Assembly: GCA_024291935.2 (NCBI GenBank)
Contig: CM044305.1
Location: forward strand, 92,248,397-92,312,396
Source of the DNA: Okapia johnstoni
Lineage: Eukaryota > Chordata > Mammalia > Artiodactyla > Giraffidae
Direction of reading: 5' to 3'
DNA length: 64,000 nucleotides
Part shown: piece after piece, positions 35,040 to 46,416 of the stretch
Numbering within the stretch: position 1 is the stretch's first letter
Layout: the number at the start of each line of letters is the position of its first letter
Notes under the pieces: generated by a model
The model's database searches: none
Told to the model about the DNA's origin: nothing
The model's input: the letters and a program-made list of their open reading frames with translations, nothing else
Position numbers and translations under genes: made by a program

Positions 35040-36840
35040 TGTGATTGAATCTTCAAAACATGAAAATTAGAGCTACCAAATGATTCAGCAATCCCACTTC
35101 TTGGTACATTCCAAAGAACTGAAAGCAGGGTCTTGTCGGAGTCCTGCTCCAGCTGGTCAGGGTTCCCTCAGGATGGACGGAGTCGGCGATGCGAATGAGG
35201 AGACACAGCGAGTCTCAGCGTTTCCAAGTGTCTCCCGACTTTATTGTTTTTAAGACAGCTTTTATATTTTTTGTGGTACATAGGAACAAATGTAAAGTAT
35301 AGAGTCATACCAATTCAGCTTAAGGGACATACCAATTCAGCTTAATGGGCATATGAATTCAGCTTAATGGGCCTATCAATTCAGCTTAATAGGCCAGCAG
35401 TTTTTGACCTTCATCGAAACTGTTTGCCTGTTTTTAGTTACAAAAAGCCTCATTTTGCTTACATCGTCTTCCGGCCTGGAGGCCTGTTAACATCTTGTGA
35501 CTCTCCATTGATAAGGGTTGATCAGTCAGAACACTTTTGTATCAGGCACAGCAGGAAAGAATTTATCAATAGAAAGTTTTAAGGTAAAACCTGTTTTTGG
35601 TAATTTACTCTATGCCTTGAGCTTAACAGAAAAGAATGTGGCCCCATAAGGTCATAGAACAGCAAGCTGAAGGTCAGCTCTAAGTAAGAATCATCAGTTA
35701 AATCAATAACTGTCTTATTATTTGTATTAAAGCTAAACTTCTATTTATATAAATCTCTAACTATTATGCTTTCATTATATAGGCTAAATACGTTAAGAGT
35801 AAAAGCATAGTGAGTAAATATAGATTAAGTAAGAGTTCCACAAAGCACTATTTTTTGTATTTTCTAACAAGCCTTTTTTCCTGCGAAGGGTTTTGTGCCC
35901 ATAGGGGCTTTTTGTGCGGAGGCTCTCAGTGCTGTTTTATTATTAAGGAATAGTCATGCACATTAGCTCCAAAGGCACAGGTACATTTATTAAACAAACC
36001 AATATGTTAGCAAAAGGAATTTAGATCAGCATACTCTATATCCCAGATAATTTTATTTAGGGTGCTACCGTTCAGGGGCCTTGTTGATTTGAGGTTTCAG
36101 AATGATCTGTTTTAGAAGGGAATCAGGAAAGGCCTTTTGCCTAAGTCATAGAAAATAAGAAGAGGTTTATTATAGTAAACATCAGAAAGACAGATGTCTT
36201 TAAGGTGAGCGCTGAGGCAGCCTTCCAAGAATCCCTGAGGGCTGAGAAGCCTTGCTCAAATCATTCCTTTTGGGGATCTCGTGAGCTGGCTCCCGGCAGG
36301 GTCTCAACAAGATATTTGCACACCCATGTTCACAGCAGCATTAGTCACAATAGCCAAGGAGAGGAAGCCACGCAAATGTCCATCAGTGGATGAATGGATA
36401 AAACAAAATGTGATATATCACATAGTGGAATATTACTCAGCCTTTAAAAAGGAAGGAAATCCTGTTGCATGATGCAACATGGATAAAACTTGAGGACAAT
36501 ATGCTAAATGAAATAAACCAGTTGAAAAAAAGCAAATACTGTATGATGATTCCACTTACATGGAGTATTTAAAGTAGCCATATTCATAGGAACAGAAAGT
36601 AGAATGGTGGTTACCGTGGGCTGGGGGAAGGGACAAATGGAGCATTTTTCAATGAATATAGAGTTTCAATTTTGCAAGGTAAAAATTCTGGACATATATT
36701 GCACAGCAGTGTGAATATACTTAACACTGGTGAATTGTACATTTAAAAATGGTTAAGAGGACAAAATTTATATTATGAGTTTTTTACCATAATTTTTAAA
36801 AAGGTGATTGAAATGTTACGATTTGCAGTGTTCTAGTTCT
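35040..36840 (+). mobile_element. L1 3' UTR fragment, split by a solo LTR
   Basis: Left part 35040-35133 (ctaccaaatgattcagcaat, cccacttcttggtacattcc) and right part 36299-36840 (atgttcacagcagcattagt, tggatgaatggataaaacaa, gaaataaaccagttgaaaaa). The retroviral solo LTR lies between, so the L1 was there first. Confidence 0.85.
35134..36298 (-). mobile_element. Solo LTR of the class II ERV seen at 39792-48244
   Basis: 1165 bases. Plus-strand reading starts tgtcggagtcctgctccagc and ends gtgagctggctcccggca, the reverse of the proviral LTRs. The perfect 6-base target duplication gggtct (35128-35133 and 36299-36304) fits betaretrovirus-like integration. TATA (reverse, about 35261-35266) and AATAAA (reverse, 35240-35245) lie near the U3/R border. 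The interior was removed by LTR-LTR recombination. Confidence 0.95.
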
Positions 36841-36842
36841 TT

Positions 36843-37107
36843 TTGGCACCCCACTCCAGTACTCTTGCCTGGAAAATCCCATGGATGGAGGAGCCTGGTA
36901 GGCTGCAGTCCATGGGGTCGCTAAGAGTTGGACACGACTGAGCGACTTCACTTTCACTTTTCCCTTTCATGCACTGGAGAAGGAAATGGCAACCCGCTCC
37001 AGTGTTCTTGCCTGGAGAATCCCAGGGACGGGGAAGCCTGGTGGGTTGCCATCTATGGGGTCGCACAGAGTCGGACACGACTGAAGCGACTTAGCAGCAG
37101 CAGCAGT
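36843..37107 (+). mobile_element. Bov-A2 SINE, 5' clipped
   Basis: Begins at ttggcaccccactccagtac, lacking the first bases of the consensus, and ends in AGC repeats at about 37107. Flanks cagtgttctagttcttttt and cagttctttttct suggest a target duplication around gttcttttt. Confidence 0.92.
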
Positions 37108-37900
37108 TCTTTTTCTAATCCATCCGTCTTCAGGAAGACAAGGTACCAAGTTCACGGAGAGAGTTTGGTCTCTGGAAATTTGGGTTGGACACAATTTGGT
37201 TGTCATTATGGCTGCACTGTGTGGAGGCAAGGGGATATATCTAAAGGAAAAAAAAAAGTCAAAGTGTCAAGTGGGTCATCACTTGAGCTGTGGACTTTGG
37301 GGCTTATACAGAGAGGAAGAAACTGCCAGAATTGGAACAGGACTGAAATAGGAGGGGTCAGAAGACAGCGAATGCTCAAAGTCAAGAGATGTTAGAACTT
37401 GAAATAATTCTCTTGTAGGCAGTAGGACATTTTACATGATTCCTACCACTGTAATAGGAATATATGAATTATCTCACACAAAATAAGCACACTTTTATCC
37501 CACACACTTAATTAAAACTCATTTGAACTCTGATCTTTATTTTTTTGACCCAGTAAATTTATTTAGATTGTAAATGGGTCAATGCTAACTAACAACTTTT
37601 GGGTTTCATCTTGCATGATTTTGAAAAATGTACTTTCTGTCACATATTTTATAGTGCATTTCAAACTCCCATTATTCATAATTTAATTTATACACTAGAA
37701 TACATTCATACATTTATTCATTCATCTTTTAACCCATCAGCCTGTGTTAAGCCCTATGATTGATATCAAGATAAGTAAAGTCTTCAATTAACTTCATCTA
37801 TTAGAAGAGACAGACATATGCAAATAATTATTAAACATAGACAAATAGGTGTTTTAAGCTAGTTTTAAAGAATATCACAGAAACCTGCATATTTGAGTGT
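37108..37900. other. No gene recognised
   Basis: Mixed, then AT-rich. The 155-codon frame at 36928-37395 starts in the SINE and has no independent support. Confidence 0.45.
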
Positions 37901-37902
37901 AA

Positions 37903-38893
37903 ATTATACTCAGGGACTGAATTATCTTTGCCAATAATTTATTTAACACAGGTTCACTGTGGGGATTATAATAATTTCACAAGCCAATAGAATATAGACC
38001 AAAAAAAGTCTCTTAATAAGCCAGTAAAGAAATTATATACTCCAAACCAATACTAGATTAATCACACTATGGTTCCAGGCAACAGGGAGATGAAAGGAAT
38101 AAAGTCTAAATTTAGTTGAGCTGCACCTTTCTTCTACAAGTTGGCTTTTCTACAAGTAGGCTAAGGCAACCAAGGACTGACATTCAGCTGCCCCCACCCC
38201 CGCCTGCAGCTGGGAGGGAAGTTGCCGTGGTAGCTGGCAAGATGATCTCTTTCTAGGGGGTCGCTGCATGGTTTTCACCACTCCAAGCAAAGAGTCCTTC
38301 CCTTCCCCAATCTCCTCAAGGTTTTCAGAGAGCTATTTAGATCAGCCAAGAGTCACCTTGCCCAGACTGAACACCCTCAAGTTACTGTTCACACCTCTTG
38401 GTGAAAGTGAAATGACTCTTTTGCAGCCCCATGGACTATACAGTCCATGGAATTCTCCAGACCAGAATACTGGAATGGGTAGTTTTTCCCTTCTCCAGAG
38501 GATCTTCCCAATCCAGGGATCGAACCCAGGTCTCCTGCATTGCAGGCAGATTCTTTACCAGCTGAGCCACAAGGGCAGCCCAAGAATACTCAAGTGGGTG
38601 GCCTATCCCTTCACCGGGGGAACTTCCCTACCCAGGGATCGAACCGTGGTCTCCTGCATTACAGACAGTTTCTTTACCAACTGAGCTATCAGGGAAGCCC
38701 TTGGTATTTAAAGCTTAAATGTCCCCAGCCATAGTCCCTCCTCCACGTGTTCTTATCGATAAACTCCCAGCAGTGCTAAAGCTGAACTATTCGGTGCTTA
38801 TGGCCAGCCACAGATATCAGTGATGACACACTTCCTTAATGTAAACAGCTTTCTTAGATCAAAACAAGTGGGCTGGAAATCATATTAACACAC
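37903..38893 (+). repeat. Unclassified repeat, copy 2 (pair with 23073-23945)
   Basis: Same order of segments as copy 1: aatttatttaacacaggttc, cactatggttccaggcaac, gagctgcacctttct, tggtatttaaagcttaaatg, agatcaaaacaagtgggctg. It is split by a Bov-tA pair at 38401-38699 with ctcttgg/cccttgg at the junctions. Copy 1 has no SINE there. Confidence 0.7.
38401..38699 (-). mobile_element. Bov-tA SINE with two heads
   Basis: Reverse orientation. One tail (gcagccccatggactataca) is followed by two tRNA-like heads (agctgagccacaagggcagc at about 38561 and actgagctatcagggaagcc at about 38680). Confidence 0.9.
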
Positions 38894-39660
38894 ACACAAC
38901 ACTGGAGAGGAGCTCTGAATTCAAAATAAGTTTATTAAGGAAACCAGAAAAGTGAAGGAGATTGAAGAATTGGTACAAAATTCAGAAATAGAAACAGTGT
39001 ATTCTACAACTAAAGAATATGATGACTAGAATATTGGAACTATGAGAAAGTGTGCCAGGTACAGGGAATCAGTTGTCTGCCTGCACCTGAGAAGCCCGCC
39101 CAGTGAGAGAGGAAAATGAAAGTGTGGGTTGAGTCAGATAACTGAGTGTTTACAAACCTGAACTTGCTTCTTTAGGCAGGAGGGAACCACTGGACGTTTC
39201 TGAGTCATTTAAAACTGTTCATATTAAGGAAGAACATTATTGGCAACAATTTGACGAATATATTAGAGGTAAAGGGAAACTAGTATGGGCTAGCAAGCTA
39301 CAAGGTAATCCAAATACAATATCCCAGTTAGAGGCCTATCATTGTGGTCCAGGTGAAGGATGATGAGAATCCCAACTAGGTTGATGATTATGTGAAAAGA
39401 AGCAGGACACAGTTCAGTTTAAGGTTTAATGAAAACAATTCTTTGGACCAAGGTTAGCAATTCATTAGATTCGAGGATTTAGAAGAAAGTGGAAAATGAC
39501 TCAGAAATCAATCATTAGCCTCAGTGGCTGACACCGTGGGTATTTATTTAACTGAAGTAGGGCACAGAGAAGGAGAAACAGTTTTTGAGTTTAAGGTAAT
39601 AAAGTAAGCTTTGGACAGATTTAAGGTGTTTGGGAGACATCAGTGAGGCAATACCTACCA
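38894..39660. other. No gene recognised
   Basis: Unclassified sequence between a repeat copy and a MIR. No frames of note. Confidence 0.45.
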
Positions 39661-39669
39661 AGCAGTTAA

Positions 39670-39791
39670 ACAAAGGTATTATTAATAGAGGGCTTACTAT
39701 GTGTTGGGCACTTTGCTAAGCCCTTGACATGAATTATATTGCTTAAAACTTACAATAGCTTTACAAGGCTTCTTTTGTCATCATCTTCCCT
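39670..39791 (+). mobile_element. MIR SINE, left part
   Basis: gagggcttactatgtgttgg, gcactttgctaagcccttga, then ttttgtcatcatcttccc. The right part of the same MIR resumes at about 48506, beyond the provirus and a Bov-tA. Confidence 0.75.
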
Positions 39792-40993
39792 TGCCGGGAG
39801 CCAGCTCACGAGATCCCCACTCATGACAGAGTCATGAGGAGAAGGACTGACGAGCAGAGCAACTCAGGCCTTGGGGATTCTCGAGAGGCTGCCTCAGCGC
39901 TCACCTTAAAGATGAGATCTCTCTCTCTGATGCTTGCTATAGTAAACCTCTTCTTATTTTCTGTGACTTAGGCAAAAGGCCTTTCCTGATTCCCTTCTAA
40001 AACAGATCATTCTGAAACCTCAAATCAACAAGGCCCCTGAACGGTAGCACCCTAAATAAAATCATCTGGGATATAGAGTATGCTGATCTAAATTCCTTTT
40101 GCTAACATATTGGTTTGTTTAATAAATGTACCTGTGCCTTTGGAGCTAATGTGCATAACTGCTCCCTGGTAATAAAACAGCATTGAGAGCCTCTGCACAG
40201 AAAGCTCCTATGGGCACAAAACCTTTCGCAGAAAAAAAGGCTTGTTAGAAAATACAAAAAAATATTGCTTTGTGAAACTGTTACTTAATCTATATTTACT
40301 CACTATGCTTTTACTCTTAACGTATTTAGCCTTTATAATGAAAGCATAATAGTTAGGGATTTATATAAATAGAAGTTTAGTTTTAATACAAATAATAAGA
40401 CAATTGTTGATTTAACTGATGATTCTTACTTAGAGCTGAATTTCAGCTTGCTGTTCTTTGACTTTATGGAACTACATTCTTTTCTGTTAAGCTCAAGGCA
40501 TAGAGTAAATTACCAAAAAACAGGTTTTACCTTAAAACTTCCTGTTGAGGAATTCTTCCCTGATGTGCTCGATACAAAAGTGTTCTAATTGATCAACCTT
40601 TATCAATGGAAAGTCACAAGGACTTAGTAGGCCGCCAGGCCAGAAGATGATGTAATCAAAATGAGGCTTTTTGTAACTAAAGACATGCAAACGGCTTCGA
40701 TGAGGGTCGAAGCTGCTAGCCTATTGAGCTAACTTGATAGGCCCATTAAGATGTACCCACTAAGCTTAGTTGGTGTGTGCCTTAAGCTAAGTTGGTATGT
40801 CCCTTAAGCTGAATTGGTATGATTCTATGCTTCACATTTGTTTCTATATACCACTAAAAATATAAAAGCTGCTGGAGAAAACAATAAAGCAGAAGACACT
40901 TGGAAACACCGAGACTCGCTGTGTCTTCTCATTCGTATCGCCGACGCCGTCCATCCTGAGGAAACCCTGACCAGCTGGGGCAGGACTCCGGCA
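39792..40993 (+). repeat. 5' LTR of the provirus
   Basis: 1202 bases, TGCCGGGAGCC...ACTCCGGCA. TATA box tataaa at 40861-40866 and AATAAA at 40883-40888, so U3 is about 1.07 kb and R-U5 is short. A roughly 22-base tandem repeat in U3 (40723-40824) is expanded relative to the 3' LTR. Confidence 0.95.
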
Positions 40994-40995
40994 AA

Positions 40996-41013
40996 TGGCG
41001 CCCGGGACAGGAA
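40996..41013 (+). promoter_or_regulatory. Primer binding site (lysine tRNA type)
   Basis: tggcgcccgggacaggaa starts two bases after the LTR. The TGGCGCCCG head is typical of lysine-tRNA-primed retroviruses. The rest deviates from the usual complement, by variation or decay. Confidence 0.75.
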
Positions 41014-41131
41014 CCTGAAGGTAATCCCCCCCAATCGTTCAGCTTTCGGGACGGATAGGCCCCCCACTGAGGGTACTGCAGACCCCCCTGCATAAGAGAG
41101 GTAGGGTAAGGATAGTGGGTAGGTCAGAACA

Positions 41132-41232
41132 TTTTGAGAAGATTTTAAGGCCTCGAGAATAATTCTCGAAGAGAGAAGTTTTGAAAATATTTTTTGAGAA
41201 GATTTTAAGGCCTTGAGAAAAATTCTCGAAGA
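41132..41232 (+). repeat. Leader tandem repeat forming two stem-loops
   Basis: Two 41-base copies (41132-41172 and 41192-41232) start 60 bases apart. Each contains a 7-base inverted repeat around a 3-base loop: tcgagaa/ttctcga at 41153-41169, and ttgagaa/ttctcga with one G-U pair at 41213-41229. They lie between the primer site and gag, where packaging signals usually are. Confidence 0.8.
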
Positions 41233-41294
41233 ACATTTTTGAGAAGAAAACTTAAGACTTTGGAAAGATTTTTAAAAACAAAAAAGAGATAAAA

Positions 41295-41860
41295 ATGGGT
41301 AATAGCGAGTCAAAAGAACGACAACTTTTTATACAAGTAATCTTACAATTATTGAATAAAAGAGGAATTAAGGTGAAAAAAGCTAGCGTTCAATCTTTTC
41401 TTCCAGAAGAGGGTACCGATAACTTAGATACCTGGGAGAAAGTAAAAAAACAATTAAAAACTTATTACACTCTGCACGGTCCAAAAAATGTGCCTACGGA
41501 TACCTTTTCCTTATGGAACATGATTAGAGATGCCCTAGATCCCGTGCATGAATGTAAAAAAAATATCTGTTAAAGAAAAGAATGAGAGAGAAGAGCCCAA
41601 GCCTAGCTATCGACAATTAAGAAATATGCTGGCTGCCACGACCACCGATGGGCTTGTAGAAAGCAGAGATAAAAAAGAGGAACACCTTTCACCGCAGGAT
41701 GAGGGGGATTTAGAGGAAGCGGCAGCTCATTACCACTCTGATGGAAATTGGTCTTTTTTAGTCAGAGACGCTCCGAAAAGTTTGAAAGCAACGTCTCCAA
41801 CTATACCATCCATAAATATGTGGGGAAAAGAGCGAGGCAAAAAAAAAGGTATGAGATAGA
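41295..41860 (+). pseudogene. gag remnant (matrix region)
   Basis: Starts MGNSESKERQ with Gly2, the usual myristoylation site, followed by a basic helical matrix domain typical of betaretroviruses. The frame closes at 41571-41573 after a shift in the A run near 41557-41564. It continues in another frame from 41548 to 41859, where a second A run (41832-41840) is followed by sequence that no longer looks like Gag. Capsid major homology region and nucleocapsid zinc knuckles are not found. Confidence 0.8.
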
Positions 41861-42049
41861 CATCAGAGAGAAAAAATACAGAAAGAAAAGCAAAAAGGCA
41901 AATAGACATTTTAAATTTGAAGTGGAAAACTGTGAGGTTTTTGTCTGTCCAGATTTATGTGTGTCTCAGTATGTTCTGCCCGTCCCGATTTATGTATGTC
42001 TCAGTGTGTGTCTCTATCGTTGGTCAATGAGCTCTATTTAATTGGCCTA

Positions 42050-44040
42050 AAAGAAAAGTAAGCGCTTACAACTCAGACAATTCTAAATACAAGAGAAATT
42101 AACCTAACTGAATGTCAGATTCACGTGAACTGAAAAATATTCAATATTAAGTATCTAGTATTAATGTTTATTTGCTAATCTAACATAGACATGTCTAATA
42201 GTCATTAATATTAAGTATATTTTTATTGTACCTAGGTTTATTATAAGTTAAATATTGTTATATTGTTATATCTGTCACAAGTTTGTTGGCAAGGAAGGTA
42301 CCTCGAGTGAAAAAACTTAAAAAATATATATATAAATGAGATATAAACTTTTAGATAAACTCTATTAAGATTAAAAATGTCTGTCTAAAACAGTCTCTCT
42401 AAGATTTCGGTAACCTGAATTTCTAGGGTTGTGCTAAACTAAATAACAAAAGTTTATTGAATAACTAGGTCATTTCCAAATAAAATAAGATTCTAAAACA
42501 TTCATTACTAAATGCTAACTTACAGAAAAAGATTTTGGACTGTTAATAAATAATGTTTGATGCCATCCTGAGATGTTCGCTAAAATTTTTAAGAGTTATC
42601 ACTGGTATTTATGTTCGCCAATCTATAGAATGCTAATATAAAGGTCAGTTCTTGGTTGCTTAAGGAAAGTGGGATGTGTGTTTTCAGCAAAGAAGATATG
42701 AGAAATGAAGTTACATTTTATGTAGGAAAAAGGAAGTAGGTCTGACTTACAGGTGGCTGTTTCAAGATGGGAGAACAAACGGGTACAGTAAAGTGATAGA
42801 AAGTTTTTGTGGAAAGTAGACCCCAAGGAAAGAGTTTTGCAAGTTTTCTTGAGATGGTGAACTGCCTTTGATAATGAATTTTAAGTTTCTTTACACCTGA
42901 AGTGATCTGTTCTACGTTTACCTTACCTGAAATCTTCCTTGTTACTTTGGCTAAGTGAATATATTATTTCATAGTGATCTATATGGTTCTGTCTGATATC
43001 TATCGACAAAGCTGCCTAAATAACCTGACTTCTAGCTGACTTTGGGAGGCTTCAGAGGGCCCCTGAGACATCCCAAAGAGCTATTCAACTACCTGAGTTC
43101 ATTTTCTTTCAATAACAGATTATGAATTTCTTTACCTTTAAGTGATTTATATTTGTTTTTAAAGTCTTTTGTTACTATGGTAAAATAAATAAGCATTATT
43201 TAAGATTATGGTACATATAAAAGCTCATTCTGCTTATGCAAAATTAACCCCTCACTGTTAGACTTGTGTTATCCTAATGTCCTTAAACTATGGCAACAGT
43301 CTACTCCTAAAACTGAAAAATTAGAAATAGATGAACACTAGCTGAAAATCAAAGAGTCAGGGCTATGGGAAATCCAAGACGGCCGCTTGGCTTTTCCCGG
43401 CTCCCTGACAAACCTCATTTTTATTTGATGGGTTAAAGCCTTCCTTGGCTGCAGGGTTAATGCCTCCATAATGAAAAAATCATGTTTTACTAAATATTAA
43501 GTTTTATAAATTGTTAAACTAAGTTTCTAGTTTTGTTAATTAAAGTCTAGTGTTTACTAAGACTCACTTCTGAGATAGTTCTTTGTTATGTTACATTGCT
43601 AAAAGATTTAATTAAGTTATTTAAAAAGACACTCTAAGTTTGTTTCTAAGGCTTATCTCGTAACCAATAATCAGATAAAGATCAGATGCTCCATTATGTA
43701 CAACCAAGAGATTAACACCAGGCTATAGTCATTTAACAAATGAAGTCAGATGATCTGGGGTATACTGGGTTCTACCTAATAAAAGTTCATGACTTATAAT
43801 TCTTACTTATGACTTTACTAATAACTGCTAGCTATAGCTATATTATCTTCTATGTCACTTGTTTCAAAGATTACTTCTTAACGTTAACAAATGTGTGACT
43901 GAGCCTGTGATGTAATGCTAATATACAGTTCCATATGAGACCAATGATTATAATAATATAACTCTAGATATGGGAAAAAACAACAACAAGAAAAAATATT
44001 TTCCTAGACCAAGAGGCTAGTAAGACAGTGGTCCAGAGAC
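42050..44040 (+). other. Non-coding 2-kb block in place of gag 3' end, pro and RT start
   Basis: AT-rich with stops in every frame. I see no capsid, zinc knuckle, protease or dUTPase motif. Recognisable pol begins only at about 44040. Either this is extreme decay, or it is foreign or spacer sequence carried by a non-autonomous form. Confidence 0.55.
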
Positions 44041-45830
44041 TTTTGCTACTTACAAGTCCTGGTCCAATAACAACACACTGAGTGGCCTATCAATAAAATT
44101 TTCCCGAGACCTGGGAATGAGCTCTCCCAAGGTTTTGCCTCAGGGAATGAAAAATAACCCCACCTTGTGTCAAAAATTTGTGGATCAAGATGTGTAATAT
44201 GTTAGACAAAAATAGAAAAATTTATATTTGATACACTATATGGATGATATTTTAGCTGTCCATAAAGATAGAGCCTTATTACAACAAATCTTATCTGAAT
44301 TGATTGAGGCCTTGAAAAACTGAGGTTTGAAGATAGTTCCAGACAAGATACAAGCAAATCCTCCTTTTTCTTATTTAAAAAGGGTGTTAAATACCCATAC
44401 TGTGAGTTATGCTCCTTTGCAGCTTCAAAGAGATCGTTTACTAACTTTAAATAATTTCCAAAAATTATTAGGGGATATTAATCGGATATGCCCACATTTA
44501 AGACTGACTACTGCGGATTTAAAGCCTTTATTTATTGCTTAAAGGGTGATCCTAATCCCAGTTCTAAAAAAAAAAAAAAATTGACTAGTGAGGCAGAGTT
44601 GGCTCTTGTTAAAATGGATGAGGCTTTAAATGATCAATTAATTAAAATTAATATTACCAGAGAATGGGATTTAATTATTCTTGCCACAGAACATACACCT
44701 ACAAGATGCTTGTGGCAAAAAGGCCCAAAAATGGCTCCATCTACCAGTGACCCCAAGAAAAACAGTTTTATCTTATCCCAGCTTGGTGGCACAATTAATT
44801 ATAAAAGGTAAAAAAAAAAACAAGTATAAAATTTTTAGAAAAGAAGTAGCAAGTATAGTGATTCCATTCAATAATGATCAACTGCAATTTCTTTTACAAA
44901 ATAGTGATGATTGACAAGTTGCCCTGATAGATTTCAGGGGACAAATTTTGTTTTATTTACCCTCAAGCCCCCTTTTACATTTTTTGAAAACACATTCCGT
45001 GATTTTTCCAAAAAAATTTTCTATTCAACCTTTAAAAGCGGCAATTTTAGTTTTTCACAGATGGTTCCTCTAAGGGTAAAGCAGTTACAATTATTAATAA
45101 AAAATCCCATGTTCAGGTAACTGTAGAGACGTCTGCCCAAAGAGCTGAGTTAAGGGCAGTTATTTGGGCTTTTCAACATTTGAGAGACCATACCTTCAAT
45201 CTTTTAACTGACTTCCGATATATTGTAGGGATGTTTCCTCATATTGAGACTGCTAATATTCCAAAAAATAAGACTACTATCTTCTCCTTGTTATTTAATT
45301 TACAAAAAGAGATTAAGCACAGAGATAAAAAATATTTTGTGGGACATATTAGAGCCCATTCCGGCTTGCCCGGCCCTCTACATGAAAAAAAATGCTTTGG
45401 CAGATGCATTACCTAAGTAATTACTTTAAACTGACTTAAAAAGATTGACAAGGTTAAAAATTCTCACAAAATTCACCTTCAAAATGCAGCTGGTTTAAGG
45501 CATGAGTTTCATATCCCTAGGGAGGCAGCTAGACAAACAGTCAAGTTGTGTCCAGACTGCCCAACATCTAGTCCATCTCTACCATTAAGAGTAAATCCCC
45601 AAAGCCAAGCCATAGTAAAAAGGGCGAACCAGACTTTAAAAAATCAAATAGTTAAATTAAGACAGGTAAAATTTAAGTATTCCTCTCCACATCATGTTCT
45701 ACACCATGCTTTGTTTGTAATTAATCATTTAAACGTAGACACACAGGGACAGACTGCAATGATGAGACACTGGATTCCTGAAGGGGCTACGACTCGGCCC
45801 CTGGTCAAGTGAAAAGGCCTCCTTACTAGA
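44040..45830 (+). pseudogene. pol remnant: RT, RNase H, deleted integrase
   Basis: Reverse transcriptase palm with HYMDD (Y-M-D-D at 44237-44248), then thumb and connection segments (44327-44542 and 44488-44811). RNase H follows with D at 45060, E at 45147 and D at 45210, then the integrase zinc-binding end with C-x2-C at 45549-45560. The integrase core is then missing: the frame passes directly from about 45590 to the end of the core (NPQSQAIVKRANQT), where the catalytic Glu position reads Lys (45618-45620). Several stops and A-run frameshifts break the whole. Confidence 0.85.
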
Positions 45831-46410
45831 GAGTGAAAAGGGCCATTTGTGCTGTTAACTTGCGGGAAGAGGGTATGCTTGTGTTTCCGCAGAATTCCAC
45901 TTCTCCTGTTTAGATTCCTGACCTGAAGAAACCAAGGAAAAGCCAAAAGGCGAGTTGACCTTTCACCTGAGGCTTCACTGCGAGTACATCGCCTCAGGCA
46001 CTTGGCGCTTCAAGTTCCGCCACTGCCGCTGGAAAAGCAGCCCCCACCCCATCCCTACTTTCTTTTCAAAAAATCACAGCCTCTTTCAGAACAGGCACCG
46101 CCCTGTCATCAGTTTCAGGATCTCACTCTGAGCGACACTCCAGGACCCATTTGCCCCAGACCGCGACCTACACCTGTGCCCCGCAGACATCCTCGCCCTG
46201 CTGCTTCAACCAGAGCCGCTGATGCTCCTACCTGGGGCCGAGTTAGGAGGTGGACTGGAGACGCACATAGGCTGGTGGCCCAGCGGGGAGCCGCCCCAAC
46301 TCCCGGACATCTTTTTGTTGTTATTGTTGTTATGCTTACATTGCTTGCCTGTCACGGTACATACCTATTGGTATAACAATTACGGTCTAGCTGTTCTGCA
46401 ACAATTATAA
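45830..46410 (+). pseudogene. pol end and env leader remnant
   Basis: After a pol C-terminal-like stretch comes a proline- and arginine-rich segment (46002-46376 in one frame) and a strongly hydrophobic leucine run (IFLLLLLLCLHCL, about 46309-46347), which I read as the env signal peptide. The frame at 46222 stops at 46408-46410. Almost no surface-subunit sequence follows. Confidence 0.6.
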
Positions 46411-46416
46411 GATTTT

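Noticed and set aside
36928..37395. 155-codon frame with a repeated Ser run
   Set aside because: It begins inside a Bov-A2 SINE, and the Ser run is the AGC tail.
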